Assembly (NCBI GenBank): GCA_963702495.1
Contig: CAVPDA010000019.1
Location: 248,001 to 312,000, forward strand
From: CAVPDA01 sp963702495
Lineage (GTDB): Bacteria; Pseudomonadota; Gammaproteobacteria; Burkholderiales; Rhodocyclaceae
Reading direction: 5' to 3'
DNA length: 64,000 bases
In this document: positions 17,805 to 25,257 of the stretch, piece after piece
Numbering within the stretch: position 1 is the first letter of the stretch
Layout: each line of letters starts with the position of its first letter
The notes under the pieces: model-generated
The model's input: the letters and a program-made list of their open reading frames with translations, nothing else
Databases searched by the model: none
What the model was told of the DNA's origin: nothing
Program-made: the position numbers and the translations under genes

Positions 17805-18272
17805 TCAGGCCGTGGCGCGGCCGCCGATGCCGCCGAGCGGATCGAAGGGGGATACCTGCTGCCGGCTGCCGCTGTCGGCCACGACCAGCGGCGCATTCGA
17901 GCGCGCCGTGCCTGCGCCGCCGATGCCGCCGAGGGAGTCCCACGGCGTGTGCGGCCGCTGGCCGTCGTGCAGGGCGAGCACGGTCGCGGACTCGAGGCGC
18001 GCGGTACCCTGGCCGCCGATGCCGCCCAGCGATCCGAAGGGCGACGAGGAGCGGGCACGATCGTCCGACGCGACGACGATTACGGAGTCGGCCCGCGCCG
18101 TATTCCGCCCGCCGATGCCCCCCAGCGACTCGTACGGCGACGACTGCTGCTGGCCGCCGTCGGCGACGGTGGTCGGCGCGCTCACCTGCGCCGGCGCGGC
18201 GGATGCCAGCGACGCCAACGCCAGGGCGATCGCTGCGGTCAGGGATTTCGCTGTTGCTTGGCTGCCATTCAT
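17805..18272 (-). CDS. secreted GGIGG-repeat protein of unknown function, 155 residues
   Basis: A signal peptide (about residues 1-28, ending SAAPAQ) is followed by four copies of a roughly 33-residue unit with core SP(Y/F/W)xxLGGIGGxxTAR and a variable Val-rich second half. Cores seen: SPYESLGGIGGRNTAR, SPFGSLGGIGGQGTAR, TPWDSLGGIGGAGTAR and SPFDPLGGIGGRATA. There is no Cys or His cluster. The start ATG follows GAGGAGATACGAA. It lies directly between the MNIO gene and bufA1, with its own repeat-motif promoter. I know no family with this unit. It could be a structural or metal-buffering partner, or a substrate for modification. Confidence 0.8.
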   Translation of the reverse strand: MNGSQATAKSLTAAIALALASLASAAPAQVSAPTTVADGGQQQSSPYESLGGIGGRNTARADSVIVVASDDRARSSSPFGSLGGIGGQGTARLESATVLALHDGQRPHTPWDSLGGIGGAGTARSNAPLVVADSGSRQQVSPFDPLGGIGGRATA

Positions 18273-18349
18273 TTCGTATCTCCTCGGGTCGGTGGTGTAA
18301 GTTTCGGGTAGCCGTTCTAGCTACCGTGGTTCCAGTATGGGCGGCGAAA

Positions 18350-18388
18350 TTCACGTGCTTATCGCCGAACTTTCACGTTTTCATCACG
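18350..18388 (-). promoter_or_regulatory. 11-bp-pitch half-site array before the GGIGG-repeat/bufA1 unit
   Basis: On the plus strand TTCACG starts at 18350, TTCACG at 18372 and ATCACG at 18383, with a degenerate ATCGCC at 18361: four positions at exact 11-base spacing. The array is 78-116 bases upstream of the ATG at 18272 and overlaps the end of the bufBC gene. Its spacing and distance match the array at 20272-20310. It is the candidate site of the OmpR-type regulator at 1498-2202. Confidence 0.6.
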
Positions 18389-19994
18389 AGCGGCGGTCCG
18401 CGCAATCCACGACGACGGCATCGCCGATGCGACGCAGCAGCACGGACTCCAGGCTGAAGTCCGGCGCCTCGGCCTGCGCCGCCTGCAGCGCATCGCGCAG
18501 CGGACGGCCCGCTGCAAACGCCTGCAGCAGGGCGAACTCCGCCGCCTCGACCGCCTCCAGCTCGACCGCGTAGTCGCGGCGCCGGACCAGCAGCCGCACG
18601 CCGCCGGCGCCGAGGTCAACCGTCTCGTCCGCTTCCCTTCCCGGTTGATTGACCTGCCAGATGCGATGCACCGGAAAGCGCGATTCCAGCAGGCGGCACG
18701 CCGGATGGAGGGTGAAGGTCAGCAACGGCAGCTGTCCGGCCGGCACCGCCGCGAGGCGCTCTAACGCCATGGCAGCGTGGTCGGCAGCGTGGAAGGACTC
18801 GTGGACGCTCCACTCCAGCCGCGCCACGTCGCCGAGATAGGGCAGTCCCGACGCCGGCGGGAAGCCGTCGAGAAAGGCGCCGAACCCGCCGCCGAAGCAG
18901 TGCAGATTGCCGTGGCGCGACGGATGCCGCGGGATGTAGTGATCGGCGGTAAAGCCGAAGAACTCCTCCCCCACCAGCCGCTCCACCACCGGATAGACCT
19001 CGCGCAGCGCCTCGCGGTAGTTGTGGAAGATGTTGTTGCGGTAGATGCCGTGCCGCTGCTCCGGGTCCATGCCGCAGGCATCGATGGCGCCGGCGATCCG
19101 CGGGCGCTCCTGCGGCTCGAACACCGCCCCGGCGAAGGCGAGTCTGCAGCTCACGCAGCGAGGGCATGACACTCCTCCAGGATGGCTTGCGCGGTCGGCA
19201 GCCTCCTCCAGCAGCACGGCGAAGGCCGGCAGGTCGGTGTCCCATTCGATCAGGGTCGGCACCGGCCCGCAGCGCTCGACCGCCTCGCGGTAGAGCTGCC
19301 ACACGTCGCCGCAGACGCGGTTGCCGTGGGTGTCGATGAGCAGACCGTCCAGGCGGTCGAAACCGGCGAGATGGATCTCGCCCACCGCCCGCGCCGGGAT
19401 CGCGCGCAGGTAGCGCCGCGCGTCGAAGCCGTGGTTGCAGGCGCTGACGTAGATGTTATTGACGTCAAGCAGGATGCCGCAGCCGGTGCGCGCCGCCACC
19501 TCGGCGACGAAGTCCCACTCGTCGATGGTGGAATGGCAGAAGCGCAGGTAGCTCGACACGTTCTCCACCAGGATCTGCCGCCCGAGAAAGTCCTGGGCCT
19601 CGTCCACATGTGCGCAGACCACCGCCAGGGCCTCCTCGGTGTAGGGCAGCGGCAGCAGGTCGTTCAGGTGCCGCCCGCCGATGGAACTCCAGCACAGGTG
19701 CTCCGACACCAGGCTGGGCTCGACGCGTTCGATCAGTGCCTGCAGCCGGCGCAGATGCTCTCGGTCGAGACTGTCCGCCGTGCCCAGAGACATGCCGACG
19801 CCATGCAGGCTGATCGGGTACTCGGCGCGGATTCGTTCCAGGTAATGCAGCGGCTGGCCGCCGTCGCCGAAGTAGTTCTCGCTGTGCACCTCGAACCAGC
19901 CCACGTCCGGCCCGGTGGCGAGCACTTCCCGGTAATGGGGCGCGCGCAGCCCGACTCCCGCCCGGGCCGGCACCGCTTGCTTCTGTCCGCCCAC
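18384..19994 (-). CDS. bufB: MNIO bufferin maturase joined in frame to DUF2063 partner (BufB-BufC), 536 residues
   Basis: Residues 1 to about 275 are the DUF692/MNIO TIM barrel: GVGLRAPHYREVL, WFEVHSENYFGDGGQPLHYL, SLHGVGMSL, SEHLCWSS, LVENVSSYL, LLDVNNIYVSACNHG, EIHLAGF, LIDTHGNRV, LIEWDTDLP. From about residue 300 the DUF2063 part follows (RIAGAIDACG, YRNNIFHNYREALREVYPVV, YIPRHPSRHGNL, HPACRLLESRFPVHRIWQVN). Normally these are two overlapping genes. In other frames here the usual ends are visible: an AILEECHALAA stop for BufB and MPSLRELQT for BufC after GGAGGAGTGTC. Two one-base shifts at about 19185 and 19150 convert them into one open frame, so the fusion may be an artefact. The enzyme uses iron to modify BufA Cys residues. 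Confidence 0.85.
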   Translation of the reverse strand: MGGQKQAVPARAGVGLRAPHYREVLATGPDVGWFEVHSENYFGDGGQPLHYLERIRAEYPISLHGVGMSLGTADSLDREHLRRLQALIERVEPSLVSEHLCWSSIGGRHLNDLLPLPYTEEALAVVCAHVDEAQDFLGRQILVENVSSYLRFCHSTIDEWDFVAEVAARTGCGILLDVNNIYVSACNHGFDARRYLRAIPARAVGEIHLAGFDRLDGLLIDTHGNRVCGDVWQLYREAVERCGPVPTLIEWDTDLPAFAVLLEEAADRASHPGGVSCPRCVSCRLAFAGAVFEPQERPRIAGAIDACGMDPEQRHGIYRNNIFHNYREALREVYPVVERLVGEEFFGFTADHYIPRHPSRHGNLHCFGGGFGAFLDGFPPASGLPYLGDVARLEWSVHESFHAADHAAMALERLAAVPAGQLPLLTFTLHPACRLLESRFPVHRIWQVNQPGREADETVDLGAGGVRLLVRRRDYAVELEAVEAAEFALLQAFAAGRPLRDALQAAQAEAPDFSLESVLLRRIGDAVVVDCADRRS

Positions 19995-20000
19995 GGCGAC

Positions 20001-20192
20001 TCAGTCCAGATCGAAGGTGCCGAAGTCGGGCGCGATCATGCCGTCGCGCTCGATGATGCGCGCGACCTCCACCACGTCGCCGGCATACTCGTCGATGGAC
20101 TGGAACTCCAGGAACTTCAGATAGGCACCGGGAAAGTCGAGTTCGCGGTGAGCGGACGAATGGTCGCGATGGGAATTGCCGGATGCGTTCAT
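20001..20192 (-). CDS. small acidic protein opening the bufferin locus, 63 residues
   Basis: The start MNASGNSHRDHSSAHREL follows CAGGAGGAGTCACGCC, a very strong ribosome site. The first 17 residues are His/Ser-rich, and the remainder is acidic (YLKFLEFQSIDEYAGDVVEV, ARIIERDGMIAPDFGTFDLD). It stops six bases before bufB, so the two are co-translated. There is no export signal or Cys. It could be an MNIO partner or chaperone, but I do not recognise it. Confidence 0.65.
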   Translation of the reverse strand: MNASGNSHRDHSSAHRELDFPGAYLKFLEFQSIDEYAGDVVEVARIIERDGMIAPDFGTFDLD

Positions 20193-20271
20193 GGCGTGAC
20201 TCCTCCTGACGGTATCCCTGCGGCGCGGGGCGCCGGCACGGGGCTTTCAGGAGCGAGTGTCGCCGTCAAAG

Positions 20272-20310
20272 ATCACGCATCGGTCACGGCGCGCTCATGC
20301 TTCGGTCACT
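20272..20310 (-). promoter_or_regulatory. 11-bp-pitch half-site array before the small gene/bufB unit
   Basis: On the plus strand ATCACG (20272), GTCACG (20283), a weak CTCATG (20294) and GTCACT (20305) occur at exact 11-base steps, 80-118 bases upstream of the ATG at 20192. The geometry equals that of the array at 18350-18388. This is a candidate binding site for an OmpR/PhoB-type regulator. The 280-base gap 20193-20473 holds no gene. Confidence 0.6.
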
Positions 20311-20473
20311 TTCGGGCGGCATTGCGTGGGCGCGTGAAGGGAACGCGGCACTCTCGTGGGGCAAAGTGGACAGGGTCGGCGCAGCCACGGCAAGATGACT
20401 GCATCCGCGGGCCGGTAGCTTCAAGGTTCCCACTCCGGTACACAATTCTCGGAGTCGGTGCTGCGGCGAAGTC

Positions 20474-21043
20474 CTATTTGTACGACGCAGGAGAGAGTTC
20501 CAGTGCCGCCCAGATGCTGAGGGGAATATAGAGCAGGGTGACAACCTGCTGCACACGCCGCGACCGGCTCCAAAGAAACGCAAGCGGCAGGATGGTCAAT
20601 GCGCTCAACGATGCACCCAAGCGGGACATGGGCGAGACGCCCCAAAACACCCAGTCCGCGATAGCCGCAAGGACGAAATAGGCGCTCAGCGAGACCAGGG
20701 ACCAACGCCCATCTCGCTCGAACGAGGCGGTGAGGCTGTCCTTCTCCGCCAGTTCGGTGGAGGGAAGGACCAGGGCCGCCGAAACGAACAACAGCAGGGT
20801 AAGGCACACAAGCGTCAGAAAGGAACCGAGCGTCCACACCCGGATCAGGCCGGGGAGCTCGATGATTGCCCACCAGAACTGAAGCTGCCAAAGGAAGATG
20901 CACCCCGCCCAGGCCAGTGGGATCCAGTCAAGCTTCGAATGCTTTCTCGACCTGAAGACCGCAACGAATGCGGAAAGCAATCGAGTGACGCCGAGTCCAA
21001 GAATCATGGACAGCGCGACCGCGATCCATCGAAACGAGTCCAC
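20474..21043 (-). CDS. integral membrane protein of unknown function, about 189 residues
   Basis: Five or six hydrophobic helices fill the protein (WIAVALSMILGLGVTRLLSA, WAGCIFLWQLQFWWAIIEL, FLTLVCLTLLLFVSAALVL, LSLSAYFVLAAIADWVFWG-like, TILPLAFLW). The GTG start at 21043 directly follows the stop of the RAYT gene; an ATG 12 codons inside (MILGLGV) is an alternative. Similar small membrane proteins are common integron cassette cargo, and this gene may be the outermost visible cassette. AT content is higher than in neighbours, a sign of transfer. Confidence 0.6.
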   Translation of the reverse strand: MDSFRWIAVALSMILGLGVTRLLSAFVAVFRSRKHSKLDWIPLAWAGCIFLWQLQFWWAIIELPGLIRVWTLGSFLTLVCLTLLLFVSAALVLPSTELAEKDSLTASFERDGRWSLVSLSAYFVLAAIADWVFWGVSPMSRLGASLSALTILPLAFLWSRSRRVQQVVTLLYIPLSIWAALELSPASYK

Positions 21044-21751
21044 TTATGACGCCTCCTCTGTCGCCGCCTCCCGCCGCGGCCGCCCGCGCGGCCTCGCTTC
21101 GCGCCGCACCCCGGTCATCTTCTCGATCCGGGCGTAGAAGCGCTCGTTGCCCAGCGGCTGGTTCTGGTTCAGCGCCAGCCGGATGTCGTCGATCACCGCC
21201 CGGTCCAGCGGCGCGCGGAACAGCGCCCGATAGGCGCCCTGGCGCTCCTTGCCACTGTCACCGAGGGACCGGTACACGCTGTGAGGAATGAGCCGGCTGT
21301 CGACCTTCCCCAGGCCGTTCGCCCGGTAACTGCTCCAGCGGTAATGGGCCGGATCGTCCACCATCGCCGCCCGCACCGGGTTCAGTTCGATGTAGCGCTG
21401 GCAGGCGAGCAGGTAGGTCTGCGCCTGGATCGGCGAGGACTTGTAGCGGCTGTCCCACAGCGTGCCGCTGCGCCGGTAGCTGCGATTGACGTACTGGACG
21501 TAGCGCCGCCCCAGCGAGATGACGAGCCGCGGTACCGCCGCCGCCTGCTTCGGCGTCAGCAGCAGGTGCACGTGGTTGGTCATCAGGACATAGGCGTGCA
21601 GCGCACAGCGGTACTCCTCCAGCGCCTCCCCCAGCCAGTGCAGGTAGCTGAGGTAGTCCTCCTCGCCGAAGAAGCAGGGCTCGCGGTTGTGGCCGCGCTG
21701 CACGATGTGCAACGGAACTCCATCCAGGTGGACGCGCGGGCGGCGGGGCAT
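21044..21751 (-). CDS. RAYT (REP-associated tyrosine transposase), Y1/HUH type, 235 residues
   Basis: It begins MPRRPRVHLDGVPLHIVQRG. The HUH motif lies in VLMTNHVHLLLTP, and the catalytic Tyr region is RYVQYVNRSYRRSGTLWDSR. The RAYT-specific segments YIELNPVRAAMV and YRWSSYRANGLG are present, followed by a basic tail (ARPRGRPRRE). RAYTs are single-copy relatives of IS200 transposases that move REP palindromes. Upstream (21752-21800) is a stretch with GGGGCAAAGGGGCCAGGC, typical of sequence seen before such genes. It has inserted among the integron cassettes. Confidence 0.9.
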   Translation of the reverse strand: MPRRPRVHLDGVPLHIVQRGHNREPCFFGEEDYLSYLHWLGEALEEYRCALHAYVLMTNHVHLLLTPKQAAAVPRLVISLGRRYVQYVNRSYRRSGTLWDSRYKSSPIQAQTYLLACQRYIELNPVRAAMVDDPAHYRWSSYRANGLGKVDSRLIPHSVYRSLGDSGKERQGAYRALFRAPLDRAVIDDIRLALNQNQPLGNERFYARIEKMTGVRREARPRGRPRREAATEEAS

Positions 21752-21874
21752 GGAGGCATGGTAGCATGAATAAAGCGAGCCTGGCCCCTTTGCCCCACTT
21801 TGATCCTCCGTCCCTATCGCGCAGCGTCCGCGTCGACTGACCGGCTGGGGGCGATCGAGAGCAAGTGCCTCCCC

Positions 21875-22255
21875 TTAGCCTCGCTTCGCCTTCCGCTGAC
21901 GAAGCACCAATGACAGACGGCCAACAATGCCCCCGAGTAACCCTGCCAATGCCGGGAGAAGAATCAGAGCGATCGTTGTAATAGCCCCGAGCACCGCCCA
22001 CGCTCTGGCCTCAGAACCCCCAAAAGCGTACGCGTAGGCATTCATTCCTACATATCCGCCAGCGACGAGAACAACGGAAGCAAGGATTCCCTTCTTGAAA
22101 CCGAACATGAATGCGGCAAGACACAAAATGACTTGCGTAACAAGAAAGCCGGTGCCGCTGTCAAAGGGCTCGAATGTGCCCGACACTTCGTACGCCATTC
22201 CCCAGCTCAGAGAACCCAGCAGGACGCCGGTCATCAATGCAATGAGCTTTTCCAT
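21875..22255 (-). CDS. small four-helix membrane protein, about 126 residues
   Basis: The start is MEKLIALMTGVLLGSLSWGM, with another ATG two codons earlier. Four hydrophobic helices follow (FLVTQVILCLAAFMFGFKKG, ILASVVLVAGGYVGMNAYAY, VLGAITTIALILLPALAGLL), then a basic end RQRKAKRG. There are no functional motifs. It lies after the attC-like site at 22299-22397 in cassette orientation. Base use is less GC-rich than in the flanking chromosome genes, as expected for a cassette. Confidence 0.6.
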   Translation of the reverse strand: MEKLIALMTGVLLGSLSWGMAYEVSGTFEPFDSGTGFLVTQVILCLAAFMFGFKKGILASVVLVAGGYVGMNAYAYAFGGSEARAWAVLGAITTIALILLPALAGLLGGIVGRLSLVLRQRKAKRG

Positions 22256-22298
22256 GATCAAGCAGTGGCTATCCGGTCAGAGGATCGATGGATTGATT

Positions 22299-22397
22299 GC
22301 CCACCGTTGGAGATGAGCGGCCGCCGGAGCGGCAAAGCCGCGGAGGTAACCGGCAAGCCCAGCTTGCCGGCGGTCCCTCTCGAATGCCAGGTTGGGG
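22299..22397 (-). repeat. attC-like integron recombination site (degenerate)
   Basis: The site is 99 bases with ends GCCCACC and GTTGGGG on the plus strand, each one base from the attC core RYYYAAC/GTTRRRY. The interior is an imperfect palindrome (CGGCCGCCGG, AACCGGCAAGC, CAGCTTGCCGGCGGTCC). It is clearly related over its full length to the site at 23449-23543. Its position between two small genes on one strand fits a cassette junction. Confidence 0.55.
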
Positions 22398-22479
22398 AAA
22401 GCGCTGGCGGTCGCGCACGATGCTGCCGGCGGCGTTCGAGGTTGAGCGCCATGTTCGAGCACGATCCAACCTTATTCGT

Positions 22480-22881
22480 CTAGGATACAGCCCGAATGCG
22501 ACCGGTCTTGAGCAACCACGCCAAGTATGCAGCTGCCGTTACATCGTACGTCAGACAGAACGCTGGCCACCAACTCGGTACGCCTGGATTGGATATGACT
22601 CTGCTGTGCGCAAGATCGAAAGCGCCGTGGGCCGCTAGCGCAACCACGACAACCCAAAGCGAGGACCGGAAGCCAAATGCTGCAACCGAGAGGAACACTG
22701 TGCCCACCACCGACTCGATCACGAGTGCGTGCGTGGATGCTCCCATGACCGCGAACAATGCATAGTAGGACGCGATGACAATCGTGACGGTTGGATAAAA
22801 GGCACGGTCACGGTCCAAGCCAATGGCTGTGGCGAACAGTCCTACCGCGAATGCAAGAAGTGCTCCCACAAGTAGTGCCAT
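22480..22881 (-). CDS. small membrane protein, 133 residues
   Basis: Four hydrophobic helices are seen (MALLVGALLAFAVGLFATAI, VTIVIASYYALFAVMGAS, FRSSLWVVVVALAAHGAF, YDVTAAAYLAWLLKTGR). A conserved-looking polar segment lies between the third and fourth: DLAHSRVISNPGVPSWWPAF. I have seen this segment type in small membrane proteins carried by integrons; function is unknown. It follows the antitoxin gene at 22922 by 40 bases and is followed by an attC-like site. Confidence 0.6.
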   Translation of the reverse strand: MALLVGALLAFAVGLFATAIGLDRDRAFYPTVTIVIASYYALFAVMGASTHALVIESVVGTVFLSVAAFGFRSSLWVVVVALAAHGAFDLAHSRVISNPGVPSWWPAFCLTYDVTAAAYLAWLLKTGRIRAVS

Positions 22882-22921
22882 GATGCGCTTCCTTGCTCGG
22901 TCTGCAACCTGACGTCTGACT

Positions 22922-23158
22922 TCACCGGCGCGCCTTAGGGCGTCTGCTGGAACGACTCGTTATTCGTGTCTTTGGCACCAAGGCGAGCAAGCCCAGCAAG
23001 GCGGCATTGACATCTTCGGCCGTTGGAAACGCTTTGGCCACCCGGTCATCCAGCAATACCAGGTTGGTGCCCTTGCTGAAGCGGGCGTAATACTTGCCGC
23101 GCACACCTTTACCCAATTCTTCCCGTTTGTACTGGGTTCTGAGTTCGTCGTTATCCAT
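22922..23158 (-). CDS. probable antitoxin partner of BrnT, 78 residues
   Basis: The start MDNDELRTQYKREELGKGV is preferred because GAGGA lies nine bases before it; an ATG seven codons earlier (MNEEST) is possible. The ATG lies inside the end of the BrnT gene (8-base overlap). The sequence GKGVRGKYYARFSKGTNLVL then VAKAFPTAEDVNAALLGLL is typical of a short protein paired with BrnT-type toxins. A basic end (RSSRRPKARR) may bind DNA. It probably neutralises the toxin and represses the pair. Confidence 0.65.
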   Translation of the reverse strand: MDNDELRTQYKREELGKGVRGKYYARFSKGTNLVLLDDRVAKAFPTAEDVNAALLGLLALVPKTRITSRSSRRPKARR

Positions 23159-23426
23159 GTTCGTAGATTCCTCGTTCATGACGCGTCGCCCTTCGCGCCG
23201 AAATGATGCGGATGGATCGGCCTCGCTCGGCGTGGGCGACGACGAGCAAACGACGCGAACATGAGATGCCGAAGGTCAACCAGCGTTTCTCGCCGATCGA
23301 ATGATCCGGGTCGGGGAAAGTCAGCGCCAAGGGATCACCGAACACGGAGGCGGCTTCCTCGAAGGATACGCCGCGTTTGGTGAGATTGGATTGTCCCTCG
23401 GCGTCGTCCCATTCGAACTTCAGCAT
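23151..23426 (-). CDS. brnT: BrnT-family ribonuclease toxin, 91 residues
   Basis: All BrnT landmarks are present: FEWDDAEGQSNLTKRGVSFE, EAASVFGDPLAL, DPDHSIGEKRWLTFGIS, LLVVAHAERG and the RIISARRATRHERGIYE end. The family has a RelE-like fold and cuts RNA. Length is normal and the frame is intact. It overlaps its partner gene by eight bases. Toxin-antitoxin pairs are common stabilising cassettes in chromosomal integrons. Confidence 0.85.
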   Translation of the reverse strand: MLKFEWDDAEGQSNLTKRGVSFEEAASVFGDPLALTFPDPDHSIGEKRWLTFGISCSRRLLVVAHAERGRSIRIISARRATRHERGIYEHG

Positions 23427-23448
23427 GTGCGGCCTTGGGAGCGCTTAC

Positions 23449-23543
23449 GCATAACGTGGAGCTAACCGGCCGCCGGACCCCGAAGGCCGCGGGGAACCGG
23501 CAAGCGCAGCCTGCCGGCGGTCCGGCTGACCGAGAGGTTGGGC
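23449..23543 (-). repeat. attC-like integron recombination site
   Basis: The site is 95 bases. The plus-strand ends are GCATAAC (one base from RYYYAAC) and GTTGGGC (a perfect GTTRRRY). An imperfect palindrome fills the interior (GGAGCTAACCGGCCGCCGG, then CCGGCGGTCCGGCTGACC). Core ends, palindromic interior, length and position between cassette-like genes agree with attC. It is homologous to 22299-22397. Confidence 0.65.
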
Positions 23544-23563
23544 GTCTGCACCAAGACGGGAGA

Positions 23564-23893
23564 TTAGCTGCTTGATGAGGCGCGACGTTTCACGGCAAGC
23601 TTGCGAGGCGCCTTGGCAGCGGAGCCAGGCTGCTCAGTAAGGCGGCCAGTAACGTACTTGTGAAGAACACTAGCGATCAGCGTTTGGTACGGCACACCTT
23701 CCTCAAGAGCTTTCACCTGAATGTCACTCAGGTCGCCGGAAGACAGGCGGATGTTCACTCGGCGGTCCTTTATCGCGGTAGCACGAGCGGCCGCCTTGAA
23801 CTTAGCGAGTTCGGCCTTTGTGGCAACAGACTTCAGTTGGCCTTTCTCAAAGGCGCTCAGGACTTCGAGTTCGTAGTCATCAATTCTCGGCAT
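23564..23893 (-). CDS. orphan CopG/BrnA-like antitoxin, 109 residues
   Basis: The start MPRIDDYELEVLSAFEKGQL has AAGG eight bases upstream. The core is ARATAIKDRRVNIRLSSGDL followed by EGVPYQTLIASVLHKYVTGR, the ribbon-helix-helix pattern seen in antitoxins that pair with BrnT/RelE-like toxins. A Lys/Ala/Ser tail follows. No toxin gene lies on either side: the BrnT downstream has its own partner, and upstream is a RAYT gene. It is therefore an unpaired antitoxin, perhaps after loss of the toxin. Confidence 0.7.
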   Translation of the reverse strand: MPRIDDYELEVLSAFEKGQLKSVATKAELAKFKAAARATAIKDRRVNIRLSSGDLSDIQVKALEEGVPYQTLIASVLHKYVTGRLTEQPGSAAKAPRKLAVKRRASSSS

Positions 23894-24038
23894 CTGCTTC
23901 ACCTTGATTCAAATAGTCCCTCGTCGCCTTGCGACTTGGAATAACGGTCTTGAGTGTAACAGGGGACAAACCACGTTACTTCTCGCCTGGAACCGACAGC
24001 GGATGTATTTGATCTGCCCGCACTCTCTCGGCCCTGCT

Positions 24039-24761
24039 TCAAAACAGATCCGCCTGCTCCTCCGGCACCGCGTTCGTGGCGACGGGCGGGCGGCCCGCTT
24101 TGCCGCGCGTCACCCGGCGCCCCAGGGCCGCCTCGATCTGCGCCTGGAAGCGCTTGCCGCCCAGGGCGTAGCCGCCGTTGGTCGCCTCGCGGATCGCCCT
24201 GACCACCTGCGGGTCCAGCTCGCTCCTGAAGAGCGCCCGGTACGCCGCCCGCCGCTCGGCCGGGTCCTTGGCCAGCCGCAGATACTGGCGATGCGGCATG
24301 ATCAGCTCGGATGCCTTGCCCTCGGCGTTGCTCCGGTAGCTGCTCCAGCGGTATTCGCGCGGATGCGCCACCATGCCGGCGCGCACCGGGTTGAGTTCGA
24401 TGTAGCGGTAGCAGGCCAGCACGTAGCCGTCCGACTCGGCCAGACAGGAGCGGAAGCGTCCCTCCCAAAGCGTGCCGCTGCGGCCGTAGGCGCGGTTGAC
24501 ATACTGCACATAGCGCTGCCCCAGGTGCTTCATCAGCAGCGAGGCGCCGTCTGCCTCCTTCGGCGTGACCAGCAGATGCACGTGGTTGGTCATCAGCACG
24601 CAGGCATGCACCGCGCAGCCGAACAGGCGGGCGAGTTCCTCCAGATGGTGCAGGTAGAGCGCGTAGTCCTCGTCGGCGAAGAAGCAGGCACCGCGGTTGT
24701 TGCCGCGCTGGATGATGTGGGTGGCGACGCCGGCAAGGGCGAGGCGGGGGCGGCGGGGCAT
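24039..24761 (-). CDS. second RAYT transposase, 240 residues
   Basis: It starts MPRRPRLALAGVATHIIQRG. The HUH motif is VLMTNHVHLLVTP, the Tyr region is RYVQYVNRAYGRSGTLWEGR, and the family signatures YIELNPVRAGMVAHP and YRWSSYRSNAEGKA are intact. It is similar to, but clearly distinct from, the RAYT at 21044-21751. It sits between the CopG-like antitoxin and the hicAB remnant in the cassette region. Both RAYTs appear intact, so both could act on palindromes such as those at 10.7-10.9 kb. Confidence 0.9.
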   Translation of the reverse strand: MPRRPRLALAGVATHIIQRGNNRGACFFADEDYALYLHHLEELARLFGCAVHACVLMTNHVHLLVTPKEADGASLLMKHLGQRYVQYVNRAYGRSGTLWEGRFRSCLAESDGYVLACYRYIELNPVRAGMVAHPREYRWSSYRSNAEGKASELIMPHRQYLRLAKDPAERRAAYRALFRSELDPQVVRAIREATNGGYALGGKRFQAQIEAALGRRVTRGKAGRPPVATNAVPEEQADLF

Positions 24762-24773
24762 CGCTTGGCCCTC

Positions 24774-25004
24774 TCAGAGCCTCTCGGCCTCAGCCGCGAA
24801 TGCCTCGACCGTGAGGCCGGCCGCCCGGATCAGGCTGCGCGGCGTTCCCTCGGCGACTTCCTTGCGGTCGGGCACCGAGGGCGTCGCAATATGGTCAGGT
24901 CTGACGACAATGATGTGGCTGCCCCGTTGTCGCGGCATTTGCCAACCGAACTACCCGAATACCCTTACAGCCTCGCGCCCGCTGCGGACGGGCAATCCGG
25001 GCAT
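24774..25004 (-). pseudogene. hicA: hicA toxin gene with an in-frame amber codon
   Basis: Reading from the ATG at 25004, which overlaps the hicB stop, gives MPGLPVRSGREAVRVFG, then TAG (24951-24953), then FGWQMPRQRGSHIIVVRPDH, a DRKEVAEGTPRSLIRAAGLT segment and a stop at 24774. This is the HicA double-stranded-RNA-binding-like fold with its catalytic His in RGSHI. The frame is otherwise complete at 77 codons. One base change therefore inactivates the toxin unless it restarts at the internal ATG (MPRQRGS). The hicB gene is intact. Confidence 0.75.
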
Positions 25005-25210
25005 CAGGCAGCAACCTCGATCGGCCGGCACTCAATGGTCAGCGGAAGCCCCCGCTCCGCCCGCACTTCCAAGCAGAGTTCGATGGCTTCGGCGGTATCG
25101 GCGAGGGACTCTTCCTTCGTGGTTCCCTGAGTGACGCAACCGGGAATGGCGGGGCATTCCACCACACAGACACCGTCTTCGTCCCTGTCGATCGTCACGT
25201 TGAACTTCAT
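25004..25210 (-). CDS. hicB: HicB-type antitoxin, 68 residues
   Basis: The protein is the short HicB form: MKFNVTIDRDEDGVCVVECP, AIPGCVTQGTTKEESLADTA, EAIELCLEVRAERGLPL. It is an RNase-H-like fold without a separate DNA-binding tail. It overlaps the damaged hicA gene (ATGA-type junction). The pair lies inside the integron region. With hicA broken it would be a lone antitoxin. Confidence 0.8.
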   Translation of the reverse strand: MKFNVTIDRDEDGVCVVECPAIPGCVTQGTTKEESLADTAEAIELCLEVRAERGLPLTIECRPIEVAA

Positions 25211-25257
25211 AGCATCCGCCTTCGCGAGGTTCAGGGGGAAATGCTGCCAGAACAGAT

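Noticed and set aside
22299..23543. CRISPR-like repeats
   Set aside because: Only two related repeats about 1.1 kb apart, each nearly 100 bases and palindromic, with genes between them and no cas genes. They fit attC sites.
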